From: Actinacidiphila guanduensis
Lineage (GTDB): Bacteria > Actinomycetota > Actinomycetes > Streptomycetales > Streptomycetaceae
Reading direction: 5' to 3'
NCBI RefSeq assembly: GCF_900103985.1
Contig: NZ_FNIE01000003.1
Location: 248,001-312,000 of the forward strand
Length of the DNA: 64,000 bases
Within the stretch, counting starts at the first letter, position 1; each line of letters begins with the position of its first letter. The translations under genes were made by a program, and so were the position numbers. A model generated the notes under the pieces. The model did not search any database. It was not told where the DNA came from and was given only the letters and a program-made list of their open reading frames with translations. Below, piece by piece: positions 44,341-52,916 of this stretch.

Positions 44341-44412
44341 CGCATCGGGTGCAGCGCTGCGCCGCGCGCGGGTCGCACGCGCGGCAAGGCGGTGCGGAAA
44401 GGGGGAAATATC

Positions 44413-45414
44413 GTGACCAACTCCGTTCGCGGCGACGGGCCGGACGGGGCTGATATCGGCCTCGCGCTGTACCAGACGCTGCGCGAGGGCGGCTCCTCCG
44501 TTCCGGCCAAGGCCGCCGCCGGCATCGGGCTGACCGACGAGGAGGCGGCGGCCGGCTGGTCGGAGCTGAAGGGCCTCGGGCTGATCCGCCCGGGCGAGGC
44601 ACCCGACGAGGTGGCGCCGGTCGAGCCGGACACCGCGCTCATCGAACTGCTCGCCCGGCAGCGGGACGTGCTGCGCACGCAGCGTGAGGAGCTCTCCGGG
44701 GTGATCAGGGCCGCCGAGCACCTGATCGAGCACTACCGGCCGGCCGTGATGCGGGAGATCGCGCAGATCGAGGTGGAGCTGGTGACGCGGGACAACCGCG
44801 GCCGCCAGTTCGTCCGGGACTTCGACGCGCGGATCGTCTCCTCGGCCGGCTCGATGCATCCGGGTCCGCTGCCGCCGAGCGAGGTGCTGGTCTCCTCGCT
44901 CGCCGGGGACGCGGCGCTGATCGAGCGGGGGGTGCGGGTGCGCTGCATCTACGGGCAGAGCATCAACTCCGCGCCCAGGCAGCGCAAGTACCTCTCCGAC
45001 CTCGCCGCGGTCGGCGCCGAGGTGCGGCTCGCCCCGCAGGTCCCCTTCGACCTGATGATCGGCGACACCCACAGCGCACTGGTATCGGCCGATCCCGACG
45101 ATCCGCACGGCCCGGCGGTGATCGTGCGCGGCCCGGCGCTGGTCCGCTCCTACGTGGCGCTCTACGAGGACTGCTGGCTGCGCTCGGTCCCGTACACCAC
45201 CAAACCGGCCGGCAGCGAGGACGACGAACTGACCGAACAGCACCGCACCACACTGCGGCTTCTGGCAAACGGGCTGACAGATGAGCGTATCGCCCGCAAA
45301 CTAGGGGTATCACTGCGTACTGTGAGTCGCCTGGTCTCTGAGATCATGCGGTATCTGAATGCGGAGAGCCGGTTCCAGGCCGGTGTTCTCGCGGCGGCCC
45401 AGGGGCTTATTTGA
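44413..45414 (+). CDS. LuxR-type helix-turn-helix regulator
   Basis: 333 residues. The C-terminal LuxR DNA-binding domain (about 265-322) has LTDERIARKLGVSLRTVSRL. The N-terminal half starts with a small winged-helix-like segment (ALYQTLREGGSSVPAKAAAG), a coiled-coil-like stretch (75-115) and then a phospholipase-D-like/TrmB-like alpha/beta domain. This architecture is common in Streptomyces regulators near small secreted peptides and natural product genes. GTG at 44413 has AAAGGGGGA upstream. A small secreted peptide gene follows 150 bp downstream, with a 21-bp palindrome between. Confidence 0.88.
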   Translation: MTNSVRGDGPDGADIGLALYQTLREGGSSVPAKAAAGIGLTDEEAAAGWSELKGLGLIRPGEAPDEVAPVEPDTALIELLARQRDVLRTQREELSGVIRAAEHLIEHYRPAVMREIAQIEVELVTRDNRGRQFVRDFDARIVSSAGSMHPGPLPPSEVLVSSLAGDAALIERGVRVRCIYGQSINSAPRQRKYLSDLAAVGAEVRLAPQVPFDLMIGDTHSALVSADPDDPHGPAVIVRGPALVRSYVALYEDCWLRSVPYTTKPAGSEDDELTEQHRTTLRLLANGLTDERIARKLGVSLRTVSRLVSEIMRYLNAESRFQAGVLAAAQGLI

Positions 45415-45491
45415 TGTGCGCGCTTACGCCATGGCGCATATGCGCACAAGCGGAGCGTTGCCTTCTATCTGCCGATCCTGCCAGGATCGGC
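45415..45491. promoter_or_regulatory. Palindromic operator candidates upstream of the secreted peptide gene
   Basis: Immediately after the LuxR-type stop there is TGTGCGC (45415-45421) with its complement at 45442-45448, enclosing the perfect palindrome GCGCATATGCGC (45434-45445). Then comes a perfect 21-bp palindrome (45471-45491, arms GCCGATCCTG and CAGGATCGGC around one base). The 21-bp site has the size of a LuxR-box and lies 73 bp before the peptide start. Confidence 0.6.
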
Positions 45492-45563
45492 CTGGTTGTA
45501 TGAGTTGTCGTACGCCAACAGATGTCAACGCGAGCATTCCTCAGCACACCTCGAAGGATGGCC

Positions 45564-45794
45564 ATGTCGCGTACTCGGGGACTCCTCCGTGTCTCAGCCG
45601 TTGCGGGCTTGATACTGGGCGCCTCGGCCGCAGCCGGTACGGTTGCCGCCGCCTACGCCGACGACGCTCCTGCCACGTCCGCGCAGGTGGCAGTGTCCGG
45701 CCAGGCCGGCCAGGCCGCCGGCACCGACGCGGTTCCTGCCACCGCCGCCGCGGCGGGCAACCAGGTTGCCGCCCCGGACAGCTGGTGGCCGTAG
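45564..45794 (+). CDS. Small secreted peptide with C-terminal DSWWP
   Basis: 76 residues. A strong Sec signal (RTRGLLRVSAVAGLILGASA) has a likely cleavage after AYA (near 32). The roughly 44-residue mature peptide is Ala/Gly/Val/Gln-rich, has no Cys or Lys, and ends in DSWWP. ATG at 45564 has GAAGGA five bases upstream. It follows a LuxR-type regulator gene and palindromic sites and is closed by a hairpin terminator, so it is its own transcription unit. Peptide signal or surface peptide is a guess; no function is recognised. Confidence 0.75.
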   Translation: MSRTRGLLRVSAVAGLILGASAAAGTVAAAYADDAPATSAQVAVSGQAGQAAGTDAVPATAAAAGNQVAAPDSWWP

Positions 45795-45806
45795 GGATGT
45801 GACCCC

Positions 45807-45831
45807 GCGGGGAGTTCGGCGAACTCCCCGC
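45807..45831. terminator. Terminator hairpin after the secreted peptide gene
   Basis: GCGGGGAGTTC (45807-45817) and GAACTCCCCGC (45821-45831), an 11-bp perfect stem with a 3-base loop, beginning 12 bases after the stop codon. No T-run. Confidence 0.8.
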
Positions 45832-45982
45832 AGCAGGCGGGTGGAGCCGGTACGCGAGCGGTTGGCGTGCCGGCTCTCGCGTTTCCCGCCTGCCCCGAAG
45901 GGGCCAGGGGAGCACGGGTGTCGGTGGTCTGCCGGGTGCCGGATCGCGGGCCCGGCCGACCGCAAGGGGTGGGCGGTCGTCG

Positions 45983-46537
45983 TCAGCCCGCGACGGGGCA
46001 CGGGGTGCGGTGCAGGGCGTACAGGGACCTGCGGAGCACCGTGTCGATCTCCGCGGCGGCGTCCTCGGCCGCCGGGTGCACGGCGAGCCAGCCCAGGTGC
46101 CGGCGGAGGAATGCGGCGAGGGCCGGCACCGTCCGTAGGGGGAGACGGACGGTGCGGCCCTCGACAAGCAGATCGGCCCAGGAGGTGAGTGTGCCTCGTA
46201 CCGCTGCGCGCGCCTCGACAGCCGGCCCGTTCAGGGGGATGCCGGGCCGGTCAGTGCCGGTCTCTCGGTCGCCGGAGTGCGGCGCCGGTACGAGTGCTGC
46301 CTCCAACTCGCCGTATACCCGGGGAAGCAAGGCGAGTTGCCGATCCAACCGCTCCTGGCAAGGGACGCACAGGGCAGGGTCCGTCTCGACGCACAGATGG
46401 TGCGCGCTCCGGAACTCGATGTCCTGCACTGCCTTCGTCCCTTCCTCGCCGGGGCGGTAAGTAGAGCGTTCCAGGAAGCAGGCGATCCGGACAATGTCCA
46501 CCGACCGGCCGGATTCTGCAATGGCGCATTCGCGCAT
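45983..46537 (-). CDS. Hypothetical protein with CVPC zinc-ribbon-like motif
   Basis: 184 residues. Near the N-terminus HHLCVETDPALCVPCQERLD supplies His/Cys pairs that could bind a metal. The rest is helical, with the conserved RPGIPLN and a WADLLVEGR segment. It resembles a family of actinomycete proteins of unknown role (OvmZ-like, from memory) that usually continue further with a second Cys cluster; this copy stops early at HRTPCPVAG, so it may be C-terminally shortened. The ribosome site is weak. No functional partner is evident nearby. Confidence 0.65.
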   Translation of the reverse strand: MRECAIAESGRSVDIVRIACFLERSTYRPGEEGTKAVQDIEFRSAHHLCVETDPALCVPCQERLDRQLALLPRVYGELEAALVPAPHSGDRETGTDRPGIPLNGPAVEARAAVRGTLTSWADLLVEGRTVRLPLRTVPALAAFLRRHLGWLAVHPAAEDAAAEIDTVLRRSLYALHRTPCPVAG

Positions 46538-46660
46538 CTAGGGCATCCGTGAGGCCGTTGACCAGGGGTGGCGCGCGGTGTTCGTGTGACGTCTGGGCCG
46601 GCCGGCCGGGGCCCCGGGAAGGGGGTGCGGCGGCCTCGGGACCGTCGCCGTCGTGGCTGC

Positions 46661-47332
46661 TCAGCGGCCCTGCTCGTCCTTCACTGTGATGCCGAGGGCG
46701 GCCGCGAGCGCCGGTGCCAGGTCGAGCAGTTGGGCGGAGCTGATGACGGCGCCGCGCAGTGCGTCGTAGCCGTCGGCCAGTTCGACGGTGACCGCGCCGC
46801 GCAGGTCGGTCCGCTTCAGCTGGGCGCGGCCGAGCCGGGCCCGCTCGATCCGGCTGCCGGGGAAGGCCACCCGGTCGAAGCGGGCCTCGCCGAAGTCCAC
46901 GTCCCGCAGCACGCAGTCCTCGAAGACGACCTCGCGCAGGCTGGCGCCGCGCAGGTTGACCGAGTCGAGCTTGCAGCGGCGCAGGACCATCCGGTGCAGT
47001 ACCGCGGAGAACGCCTCCACGCCGGCGAGCGAGCAGCCGACCAGCGCGGAGTCCAGCCAGGTGCTCTCGGCGAGGGTGGCGCCGGTCAGGCGGGTGCCCG
47101 ACAGCCACAGGTCGTTCATCCGCGCCTTGCGCAGCCCGGTGCCGTCCAGGACGCAGTCGGTGACGGCGGACTCCAGGAACCGCGCGCCGCCCGCGTCGTT
47201 GCCCGCGCCGCCGGTGAACTCCCGCCCGTCGATGTGCACGGTGTCGTAGTCGCCCTCGGTCTCCAGCGGCCCGTCGTAACGGCGCAGCAGGTCGGCGTAG
47301 GGGAGATCGGCGAGTTCGTCGGGTGCGTCCAT
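46661..47332 (-). CDS. Pentapeptide-repeat protein
   Basis: 223 residues. From about 55 to 190 the sequence follows the A(D/N)LxX pentapeptide pattern (for example LDSVNLRGASLREVVFEDC), which folds as a right-handed quadrilateral beta-helix. The N-terminal 40 residues (ELADLPYADLLRRYDG) resemble a cap. Related proteins protect DNA gyrase by DNA mimicry, but most are of unknown role. The ATG at 47332 is preferred; an open frame runs back to 47488. It is divergent from the SEDS/PBP operon. Confidence 0.85.
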   Translation of the reverse strand: MDAPDELADLPYADLLRRYDGPLETEGDYDTVHIDGREFTGGAGNDAGGARFLESAVTDCVLDGTGLRKARMNDLWLSGTRLTGATLAESTWLDSALVGCSLAGVEAFSAVLHRMVLRRCKLDSVNLRGASLREVVFEDCVLRDVDFGEARFDRVAFPGSRIERARLGRAQLKRTDLRGAVTVELADGYDALRGAVISSAQLLDLAPALAAALGITVKDEQGR

Positions 47333-47481
47333 GGACGGGACCCTAGTGCGGGCCACCGACAGCGGAGCGGGCGCCGGAGCCGCCGACGGAGCGGCCGGGA
47401 CAGCGGCTGCCGGGGCAGCGGAACCGGTGGCCTGTGCGCGGGCTCCGCGGCGCCACCCTTCAGCACGCGGGCCCGACTTAA

Positions 47482-47510
47482 CGGACATAACCCTCGCCGG
47501 TTGCTAGCGT
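47482..47510 (+). promoter_or_regulatory. Promoter of the SEDS/PBP operon (leaderless)
   Basis: CGGACA (47482-47487), 17 bases, TAGCGT (47505-47510). The -10 ends eight bases before the ATG at 47519 and no ribosome site precedes that ATG, so the transcript is probably leaderless. Confidence 0.55.
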
Positions 47511-47518
47511 GGCGGCCC

Positions 47519-48931
47519 ATGAGCGCAACCTCGGCGACCGCGCCGCCGCCGCGGCGCCCGGCCGAACCGCGCGGGCCCGCCGCCACCCGCCGGGCCGACC
47601 GCCGCGGGGTGGAACTGTGCCTGCTGGTGGCGGCGGTGGGCATCTGCGTGTACGGGTACGCCGAGGTGGGCCTGGCCCGCACCGGCGCCGTCCCGAAGGA
47701 CGCGGCGGCCTACGGCGGCGGGCTCGGCGGCCTGGCGCTGCTGGCCCACGCGGCGGTGCGGGCCGGCGCCCGCTACGCCGACCCGCTGCTGCTGCCGATC
47801 GCGGTGCTGCTCAACGGCCTCGGCCTGGTGCTCATCTACCGGCTGGACCTGGAGCCCTCGCTCGGCCCGCGTGCGGCTCCGGCCCAACTGGTGTGGTCCG
47901 GCACGGGGGTGGGGCTGTTCATCGTCACCGTGCTGGCGCTGCGCGACCACCGGGTGCTGGCCAGGTACGCGTATGTGAGCGTCACCGCGGCGCTGGTGCT
48001 GCTGGTGGCGCCGATCGCCTTCCCGTCGGTGAACGGGGCGCGGATCTGGATCAGGGCGGCCGGGTTCTCCATCCAGCCGGGCGAGTTCGCGAAGGTGCTG
48101 CTCGCGGTGTTCTTCGCCGGCTACCTGTCGGCGAACCGGGCCGCGCTGGCCTACGCGGGCCGCCGGGTGCTGGGCATCGATCGGCTCCAGCTGCCGACCG
48201 GGCGGGTGCTCGGGCCGGTGCTGGCGGTGTGGCTGGCCAGCGTCGGGGTGCTGGTGCTGGAGCGGGACCTGGGCACCTCGCTGCTGTTCTTCTGCCTGTT
48301 CGTGGTGATGCTCTACGTGGCGACCGGCCGCACCGGCTGGATCGCGGTCGGCCTGCTGCTCGCGGCCGGCGGGGCGGCGGCCGTGAGCGCGAACGAGCCG
48401 CACGTCCACCAGCGGGTGCAGGACTGGCTGCACCCCTTCGCCTCGATCGCGGCCGGCGACGGGCCGAGCCAGATCGCCCAGTCTCTCTTCGCCTTCGGCA
48501 GCGGCGGCGCGCTGGGCGCCGGGCTCGGGCAGGGCTCGTCCGCGCTGATCGGCTTCGCCGCCAAGTCCGACTTCGTGCTGGCCACCGCGGGCGAGGAGCT
48601 GGGCCTGGCCGGGCTGTGCGGGCTGCTCGGCCTGTACGCGCTGCTGGTGGCCCGCGGGTTCGCGGCGGCGCTGGCGACCCGGGACCCCTTCGGGCGGCTG
48701 CTCGCGGTGGGGCTCGCCTCGATCCTGGCGCTCCAGGTGTTCGTGATCACCGGCGGGGTGATGGATTTGATCCCGATGACGGGCATGGCGATGCCGTTCC
48801 TCGCCCAGGGCGGTTCCTCGGTGGTCACCAACTGGCTGATCGTGGCGGTGCTGATCCGGATCAGCGACCGGGCCCGCCGGCCGGAGCCCGCCCCGGCGGC
48901 GGTCCCGGCGGCCGAGCGGGCCGCCCGGTGA
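47519..48931 (+). CDS. FtsW/RodA/SpoVE (SEDS) peptidoglycan glycosyltransferase
   Basis: 470 residues with about ten membrane segments and SEDS signatures: NGARIWIR with FSIQPGEFAKVLLA near 178-200, and the C-terminal GMAMPFLAQGGSS. SEDS proteins polymerise lipid II and work with a class B PBP, encoded immediately downstream with a GTGA overlap. As it is not in a dcw or mre context, it is probably an accessory pair used in sporulation or special growth, as in other Streptomyces. ATG chosen because the promoter sits immediately upstream. Confidence 0.93.
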   Translation: MSATSATAPPPRRPAEPRGPAATRRADRRGVELCLLVAAVGICVYGYAEVGLARTGAVPKDAAAYGGGLGGLALLAHAAVRAGARYADPLLLPIAVLLNGLGLVLIYRLDLEPSLGPRAAPAQLVWSGTGVGLFIVTVLALRDHRVLARYAYVSVTAALVLLVAPIAFPSVNGARIWIRAAGFSIQPGEFAKVLLAVFFAGYLSANRAALAYAGRRVLGIDRLQLPTGRVLGPVLAVWLASVGVLVLERDLGTSLLFFCLFVVMLYVATGRTGWIAVGLLLAAGGAAAVSANEPHVHQRVQDWLHPFASIAAGDGPSQIAQSLFAFGSGGALGAGLGQGSSALIGFAAKSDFVLATAGEELGLAGLCGLLGLYALLVARGFAAALATRDPFGRLLAVGLASILALQVFVITGGVMDLIPMTGMAMPFLAQGGSSVVTNWLIVAVLIRISDRARRPEPAPAAVPAAERAAR

Positions 48932-50400
48932 ACCGCTGCGTGCGGCACGCGGCCGCCTTCTGCGCCCTGCTGCTGCTCGCCGTGCTGGCCAACGCGGTCC
49001 GGGTGCAGCTGGTCCAGGCCGGCCGCCTCGCCGCGAACCCGGCCGACCGCCGGGCCGACATCGCCCTGTACCGGCAGCCGCGCGGGAACATCCTGGTGGC
49101 CGGCCGCCCTGTCACCAGCTCGCGCGCCACCGGCGGCCAACTGCGGTACGTGCGCAGCTACCGCGACGGCCCGCTGTACGCGCCGGTGACCGGCTTCGCC
49201 TCCCAGATCTACGGCGCCAGCCTGCTGGAGGGCACCGAGGGCGCGCTGCTGGACGGCAGCGACCCGGCGCTGGACGAGCAGCCGCTGTGGCCGGAGATCA
49301 CCCGCGCCCGGCAGCGCGGCGGCGACGTGCACACCACCATCGACCCGGCGGCCCAGCAGGCGGCCTTCACGGGCCTCGCCGGGCGCAGGGGCGCGGTGGC
49401 CGCGCTGGACCCGGCGACGGGCCGCATCCTGGCGCTGGTCTCCTCGCCGTCCTACGACCCGGGGCGGCTCGCGGGCGCCGGGCCCTCGGTGACGGCGACC
49501 TGGAAGCAGCTCAACGCCGATCCGGCGCAGCCGATGCTGGACCGGGCGATCCGGCAGACCTACCCGCCGGGTTCGACGTTCAAGGTGGTCACCGCGGCGG
49601 CGGCGCTGGAGAGCGGCGAGGTCACCGACCTGCGGGCGCGGACCGCCTCCCCCGACCCGTACACCCTGCCCGGCACCACGGTGCGGCTGACCAACGAGGG
49701 CGCCGGGTGCCGGAACGCGAGCATGTTCGACGCCTTCCGGTACTCCTGCAACACGGTCTTCGCCAAGCTGGGCGCGGACCTCGGCGACCAGGCGGTGGTG
49801 GCGCAGGCCGAGCGGTTCGGCTTCGACGACACGCGGCTGCGCATCCCGCCCGCGGTGGCCGTGAGCACCGTGGACCGCTGGATGAGCCCGGACCAGGTGG
49901 CGCTCTCCTCGATCGGGCAGTTCGACACCACCGCGACGCCGCTGCAGATGGCGATGGTGGCGGCCGCGGTCGGCAACGGCGGCCGGCTGATGGCGCCCTA
50001 CCTGGTGGACGAGGTGACCAGCCACGGCGGGACGACGGTGTCGCGGACGCGCCCGCGCCTGCTGCACCAGGCGGTCAGCGCCCGCACGGCCGCGCTGTTG
50101 CAGGAGTTGATGGAGGCGGTGGTGACCCGCGGCACGGGCGGCAACGCGGCGATCCCCGGGGTGGTGGTCGGCGGGAAGACCGGCACCGCGCAGCACGGCC
50201 CGGCCAACAAGGGCACGCCGTACGCCTGGTTCGTCTCCTACGCGAAGCCGCCGGGCGCCGACCGGGCCTCGGTCGCGGTGGCCGTGGTGGTGGAGGACGC
50301 GGCCGCGGTGCGGGCCGACATCTCCGGCGGCGGCAACGCGGCCCCGATCGCCCGCGCGGTGATGCGGGCGGTCCTGGCCGCCCCGCCGCCGGCCCCCTGA
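48928..50400 (+). CDS. Class B penicillin-binding protein (transpeptidase)
   Basis: 490 residues. One N-terminal membrane anchor (about 8-24), a dimerisation-like region with YRQPRGNILV, then the transpeptidase domain with the active-site STFK (in YPPGSTFKVV, near 213), SCN (YSCNTVF) and KTG (GGKTGTAQH). It crosslinks peptidoglycan outside the membrane in partnership with the SEDS protein whose stop codon overlaps its GTG. Length and layout match PbpA-type proteins of actinomycetes. Confidence 0.93.
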   Translation: MNRCVRHAAAFCALLLLAVLANAVRVQLVQAGRLAANPADRRADIALYRQPRGNILVAGRPVTSSRATGGQLRYVRSYRDGPLYAPVTGFASQIYGASLLEGTEGALLDGSDPALDEQPLWPEITRARQRGGDVHTTIDPAAQQAAFTGLAGRRGAVAALDPATGRILALVSSPSYDPGRLAGAGPSVTATWKQLNADPAQPMLDRAIRQTYPPGSTFKVVTAAAALESGEVTDLRARTASPDPYTLPGTTVRLTNEGAGCRNASMFDAFRYSCNTVFAKLGADLGDQAVVAQAERFGFDDTRLRIPPAVAVSTVDRWMSPDQVALSSIGQFDTTATPLQMAMVAAAVGNGGRLMAPYLVDEVTSHGGTTVSRTRPRLLHQAVSARTAALLQELMEAVVTRGTGGNAAIPGVVVGGKTGTAQHGPANKGTPYAWFVSYAKPPGADRASVAVAVVVEDAAAVRADISGGGNAAPIARAVMRAVLAAPPPAP

Positions 50401-50441
50401 CGGGGGCCCCGGGGCAGCCGCAAATCGCCGGTTGCCGGGGG

Positions 50442-51353
50442 TCAGTTCACCTTCGGGAAGCTGAAGGCGTAGCCCTGGGTGTGCAGCCAGGTCAGGGTCC
50501 GGTCGAGGGCGGCGACGGTCTGCGAGCGGTTGCCGCCGCCGTCGTGGAAGAGGATCGTCGGGCCGTTGCCGATCTCGTCCTTGACGGTGCGGACGATGGT
50601 GCCGACGCCCCTGCGCTCGTAGTCCTTGGTGTCGACGTTCCAGCCGAGCGGCCGCATGCCGTGGTGGGCGGCGAAGGCGCGGCTGGCCGGGGTGAACGCG
50701 CCGCCGGGGGCGCGGTAGTACGAGACGCGGGCGCCGCCGGACGCCTGCTCGATCATGGTGAGCGCGTCCATGATCTCGGCCTGCTGGTAGGCCACCGGCT
50801 TTTTGTCCATGGCCTCGTCGTGGTGGACGGTGTGGTCGCACAGCCGGTCGCCCGCGGCCACCACCTGGCGGACCACGGCCGGGTTGGCCCGGGCCTGCGG
50901 GCCGATCATGCAGAAGGTCGCGTGCGCGTGGTGCTTGGCGAGGACGGCGAGCACCCTCGGGGTCCATACCGGGTCCGGCCCGTCGTCGATGGTGATGTTC
51001 ACCGCCCGGCCGGGCGTCTCGGCGGCGTGCTGGATGGAGTCGGGCACCAGCGGGTACGTGGGCGCGGCGGGCGCGTGGCCGGCCGTGCCGGGGTGCGCGG
51101 TGCCGCCCGGGGTGCGGGCCGGCGCCTTCGGGGCGGTGCGGACAGCGGTGGTGTGGGCGGCGGTGCGGGTGCCTCCGGGCGAGACCAGCGCGGTGATCAC
51201 CGCCGTCAGGGCGACCACGAGGACGGCGGCGGTGATCGCGACGGCCTGCGGGGCCGCCCGCAGCCGCTCGCCCGCCGTCCTGGACCCCGACTGCCCGATG
51301 CCCGCGCTGTGCCCGCTCTTCGGCCGGCCCGCTATTCGTCCCCGTACGGTCAT
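50442..51353 (-). CDS. Membrane-anchored polysaccharide deacetylase (NodB/CE4)
   Basis: 303 residues. One membrane segment (about 38-57), a Thr/Ala/Pro-rich linker to about 100, then a NodB domain: NITIDDGPDP with the catalytic/metal Asp pair, HTVHHDE (metal His residues), YYRAPGG, and ILFHDGG near the end. It likely deacetylates peptidoglycan or another cell-surface polymer. It is convergent with the PBP gene 41 bp away and upstream of a CapA-like gene on the same strand. The ribosome site is poor. Confidence 0.9.
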   Translation of the reverse strand: MTVRGRIAGRPKSGHSAGIGQSGSRTAGERLRAAPQAVAITAAVLVVALTAVITALVSPGGTRTAAHTTAVRTAPKAPARTPGGTAHPGTAGHAPAAPTYPLVPDSIQHAAETPGRAVNITIDDGPDPVWTPRVLAVLAKHHAHATFCMIGPQARANPAVVRQVVAAGDRLCDHTVHHDEAMDKKPVAYQQAEIMDALTMIEQASGGARVSYYRAPGGAFTPASRAFAAHHGMRPLGWNVDTKDYERRGVGTIVRTVKDEIGNGPTILFHDGGGNRSQTVAALDRTLTWLHTQGYAFSFPKVN

Positions 51354-51592
51354 GCGCTGGTCCGCCCCTTGTCCATGGTCTTCGGTGTTCCTGCTGCGGC
51401 TGCCGTGCGGCTCGTGGCGCAGCTTCCCGGCGACTCCCGGGAGCCGCGGAACCGCCCGGGCGGACCCGGTGGTCGGCGGGCCCGCGATCCGATAGATGCG
51501 GCCGCCCAGGGTACGGTTCCCTGCCGCCGCGCGGGCGTTGCGGGCGTTACACGATCAGGACACGCGGGCGCACGGGCCGGCGGCCCGACCGG

Positions 51593-52717
51593 TCATCCGG
51601 CGGGCGGGGCGGCGAGCCCGGTGCAGCCGCGCAACTCCGCCTGGCGGCGGGTGATTTCAACGCCCTCGCGGCCGGTCTGCGGCTCGGGCAGGCCCTGGCT
51701 GCCGACCAGCGCGGGGCTGAAGCCCGCGCCGGTGACGCGGCCGGCCCGGTCGAGGGTGAGGGTGGTCACACCGGTCTCGTCGGAGTGCGGGTACGGCGAG
51801 GTGCCGTACCAGAGGAAATTGCCGAGGCCGTAGGCGACGAAGGTGCGGCCGAGCATGCCGGAGCCGAGCACGACATGCGCGTGGGTGCCGACGACCGCGG
51901 CGGCGCCGGCCGCGGCCAGGTCCGCGGCGAGCGAGGTCTGCTCGGCGGTGGGGCAGCTCTCGCCCTCGGTGCCCCAGTGCAGGTAGACCACGACGGCGTC
52001 GGCGTGCGCCCTGGCGGCGCGCACCGCGGCCAGCAGCCTCGGGCGGTCCAGTGCGGAGGCGATGCCGGCCGTGGCGGGCCCGGCCCGGAAGTCGGCGTTG
52101 GTGATGTCGTCGATCTGGCTGGCGGCGAGCAGGGCCAGCCGCACCCCGCCGATCGTGGCGGTGTACGGCCGGTACGCCTGGGCCGCGTCGGCGCCGATGC
52201 CGAGTACGGGGATGCGGGCGGCGCGGGCGGCGGCCACGGTGTCGGCCAGGCCCTCGGCGCCGTAGTCCACGGCGTGGTTGTTGGCCATGGTGACGGCGTC
52301 CACGCCGGAGTCGCGCAGGGCCGTCAGGGCGGCCGGGGTGGTGCGAAAGTGGTAGGTCTTCGGCTGCGGGGTGCCGCGGGTGGTGATCGCCGACTCCAGG
52401 TTGACCATGGCGAAGTCGGCGGCGGCCAGGTGCGCGGAGACCGGCCCGAGCGCGGGGTCGAGGCCGAGGCGGGCGGCGGTGCGGCCGGCGAAGTGGACGT
52501 CGCCGGCGAAGGCGAGGGTGATGGTGCCCGGGGCGCGGCGCGCTGCTGCCGCGGGGCCTTCGGCGGCGCCCGCGCGGTGGCCGGGGCGGGCGGCGAGCCG
52601 GTCGGAGGCGCCGGTGGCGGCGAGCAGCAGGCAGGTCGCGGTCAGCGCGGCCGCCCCGCGACGGCGGGTCCGGGTGCGGGTACGGCGGGGCGCGCGGCGA
52701 TCTGATCCGTCGAGCAT
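51593..52717 (-). CDS. CapA/PgsA-like calcineurin-fold protein, exported
   Basis: 374 residues. A basic N-terminus and signal-type hydrophobic stretch (about 22-40) precede a CapA domain with AFAGDVHF, NLESA, MANNHAVDYG and VGTHAHV, the metallophosphatase-like motifs of this family. CapA proteins are linked to poly-gamma-glutamate capsules, but many actinomycete members have no pgs genes around them, as here. I prefer ATG at 52717 to the adjacent GTG at 52720. A -10-like TATGTT (52729-52724) puts the transcription start at the ATG, so a leaderless mRNA is likely. Confidence 0.88.
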   Translation of the reverse strand: MLDGSDRRAPRRTRTRTRRRGAAALTATCLLLAATGASDRLAARPGHRAGAAEGPAAAARRAPGTITLAFAGDVHFAGRTAARLGLDPALGPVSAHLAAADFAMVNLESAITTRGTPQPKTYHFRTTPAALTALRDSGVDAVTMANNHAVDYGAEGLADTVAAARAARIPVLGIGADAAQAYRPYTATIGGVRLALLAASQIDDITNADFRAGPATAGIASALDRPRLLAAVRAARAHADAVVVYLHWGTEGESCPTAEQTSLAADLAAAGAAAVVGTHAHVVLGSGMLGRTFVAYGLGNFLWYGTSPYPHSDETGVTTLTLDRAGRVTGAGFSPALVGSQGLPEPQTGREGVEITRRQAELRGCTGLAAPPAG

Positions 52718-52839
52718 CACATCAACATAAGGTCATATTTTCATTATTCCTCCCGATTCACCCTCTTTGCCATCGACGTGTCGGCGGCGGTCGCACCCGG
52801 CAGCCGCACCTCACTTCCGGACAAGCCGCGCACGAAGGG

Positions 52840-52872
52840 TTGACGGGCTTGTTGACACGGAGTCTTATAAGA
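52840..52872 (+). promoter_or_regulatory. Promoter and operator palindrome of the diiron oxygenase gene
   Basis: TTGACG (52840-52845) is followed after 17 bases by TCTTAT, and the perfect palindrome TCTTATAAGA (52863-52872) covers that -10. It is a plausible site for the TetR regulator encoded downstream at 53989-54693. Confidence 0.55.
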
Positions 52873-52916
52873 GCCGTACCTTCGGTAACCCTCATGCAGC
52901 GGAGGCCGGTTCACCC

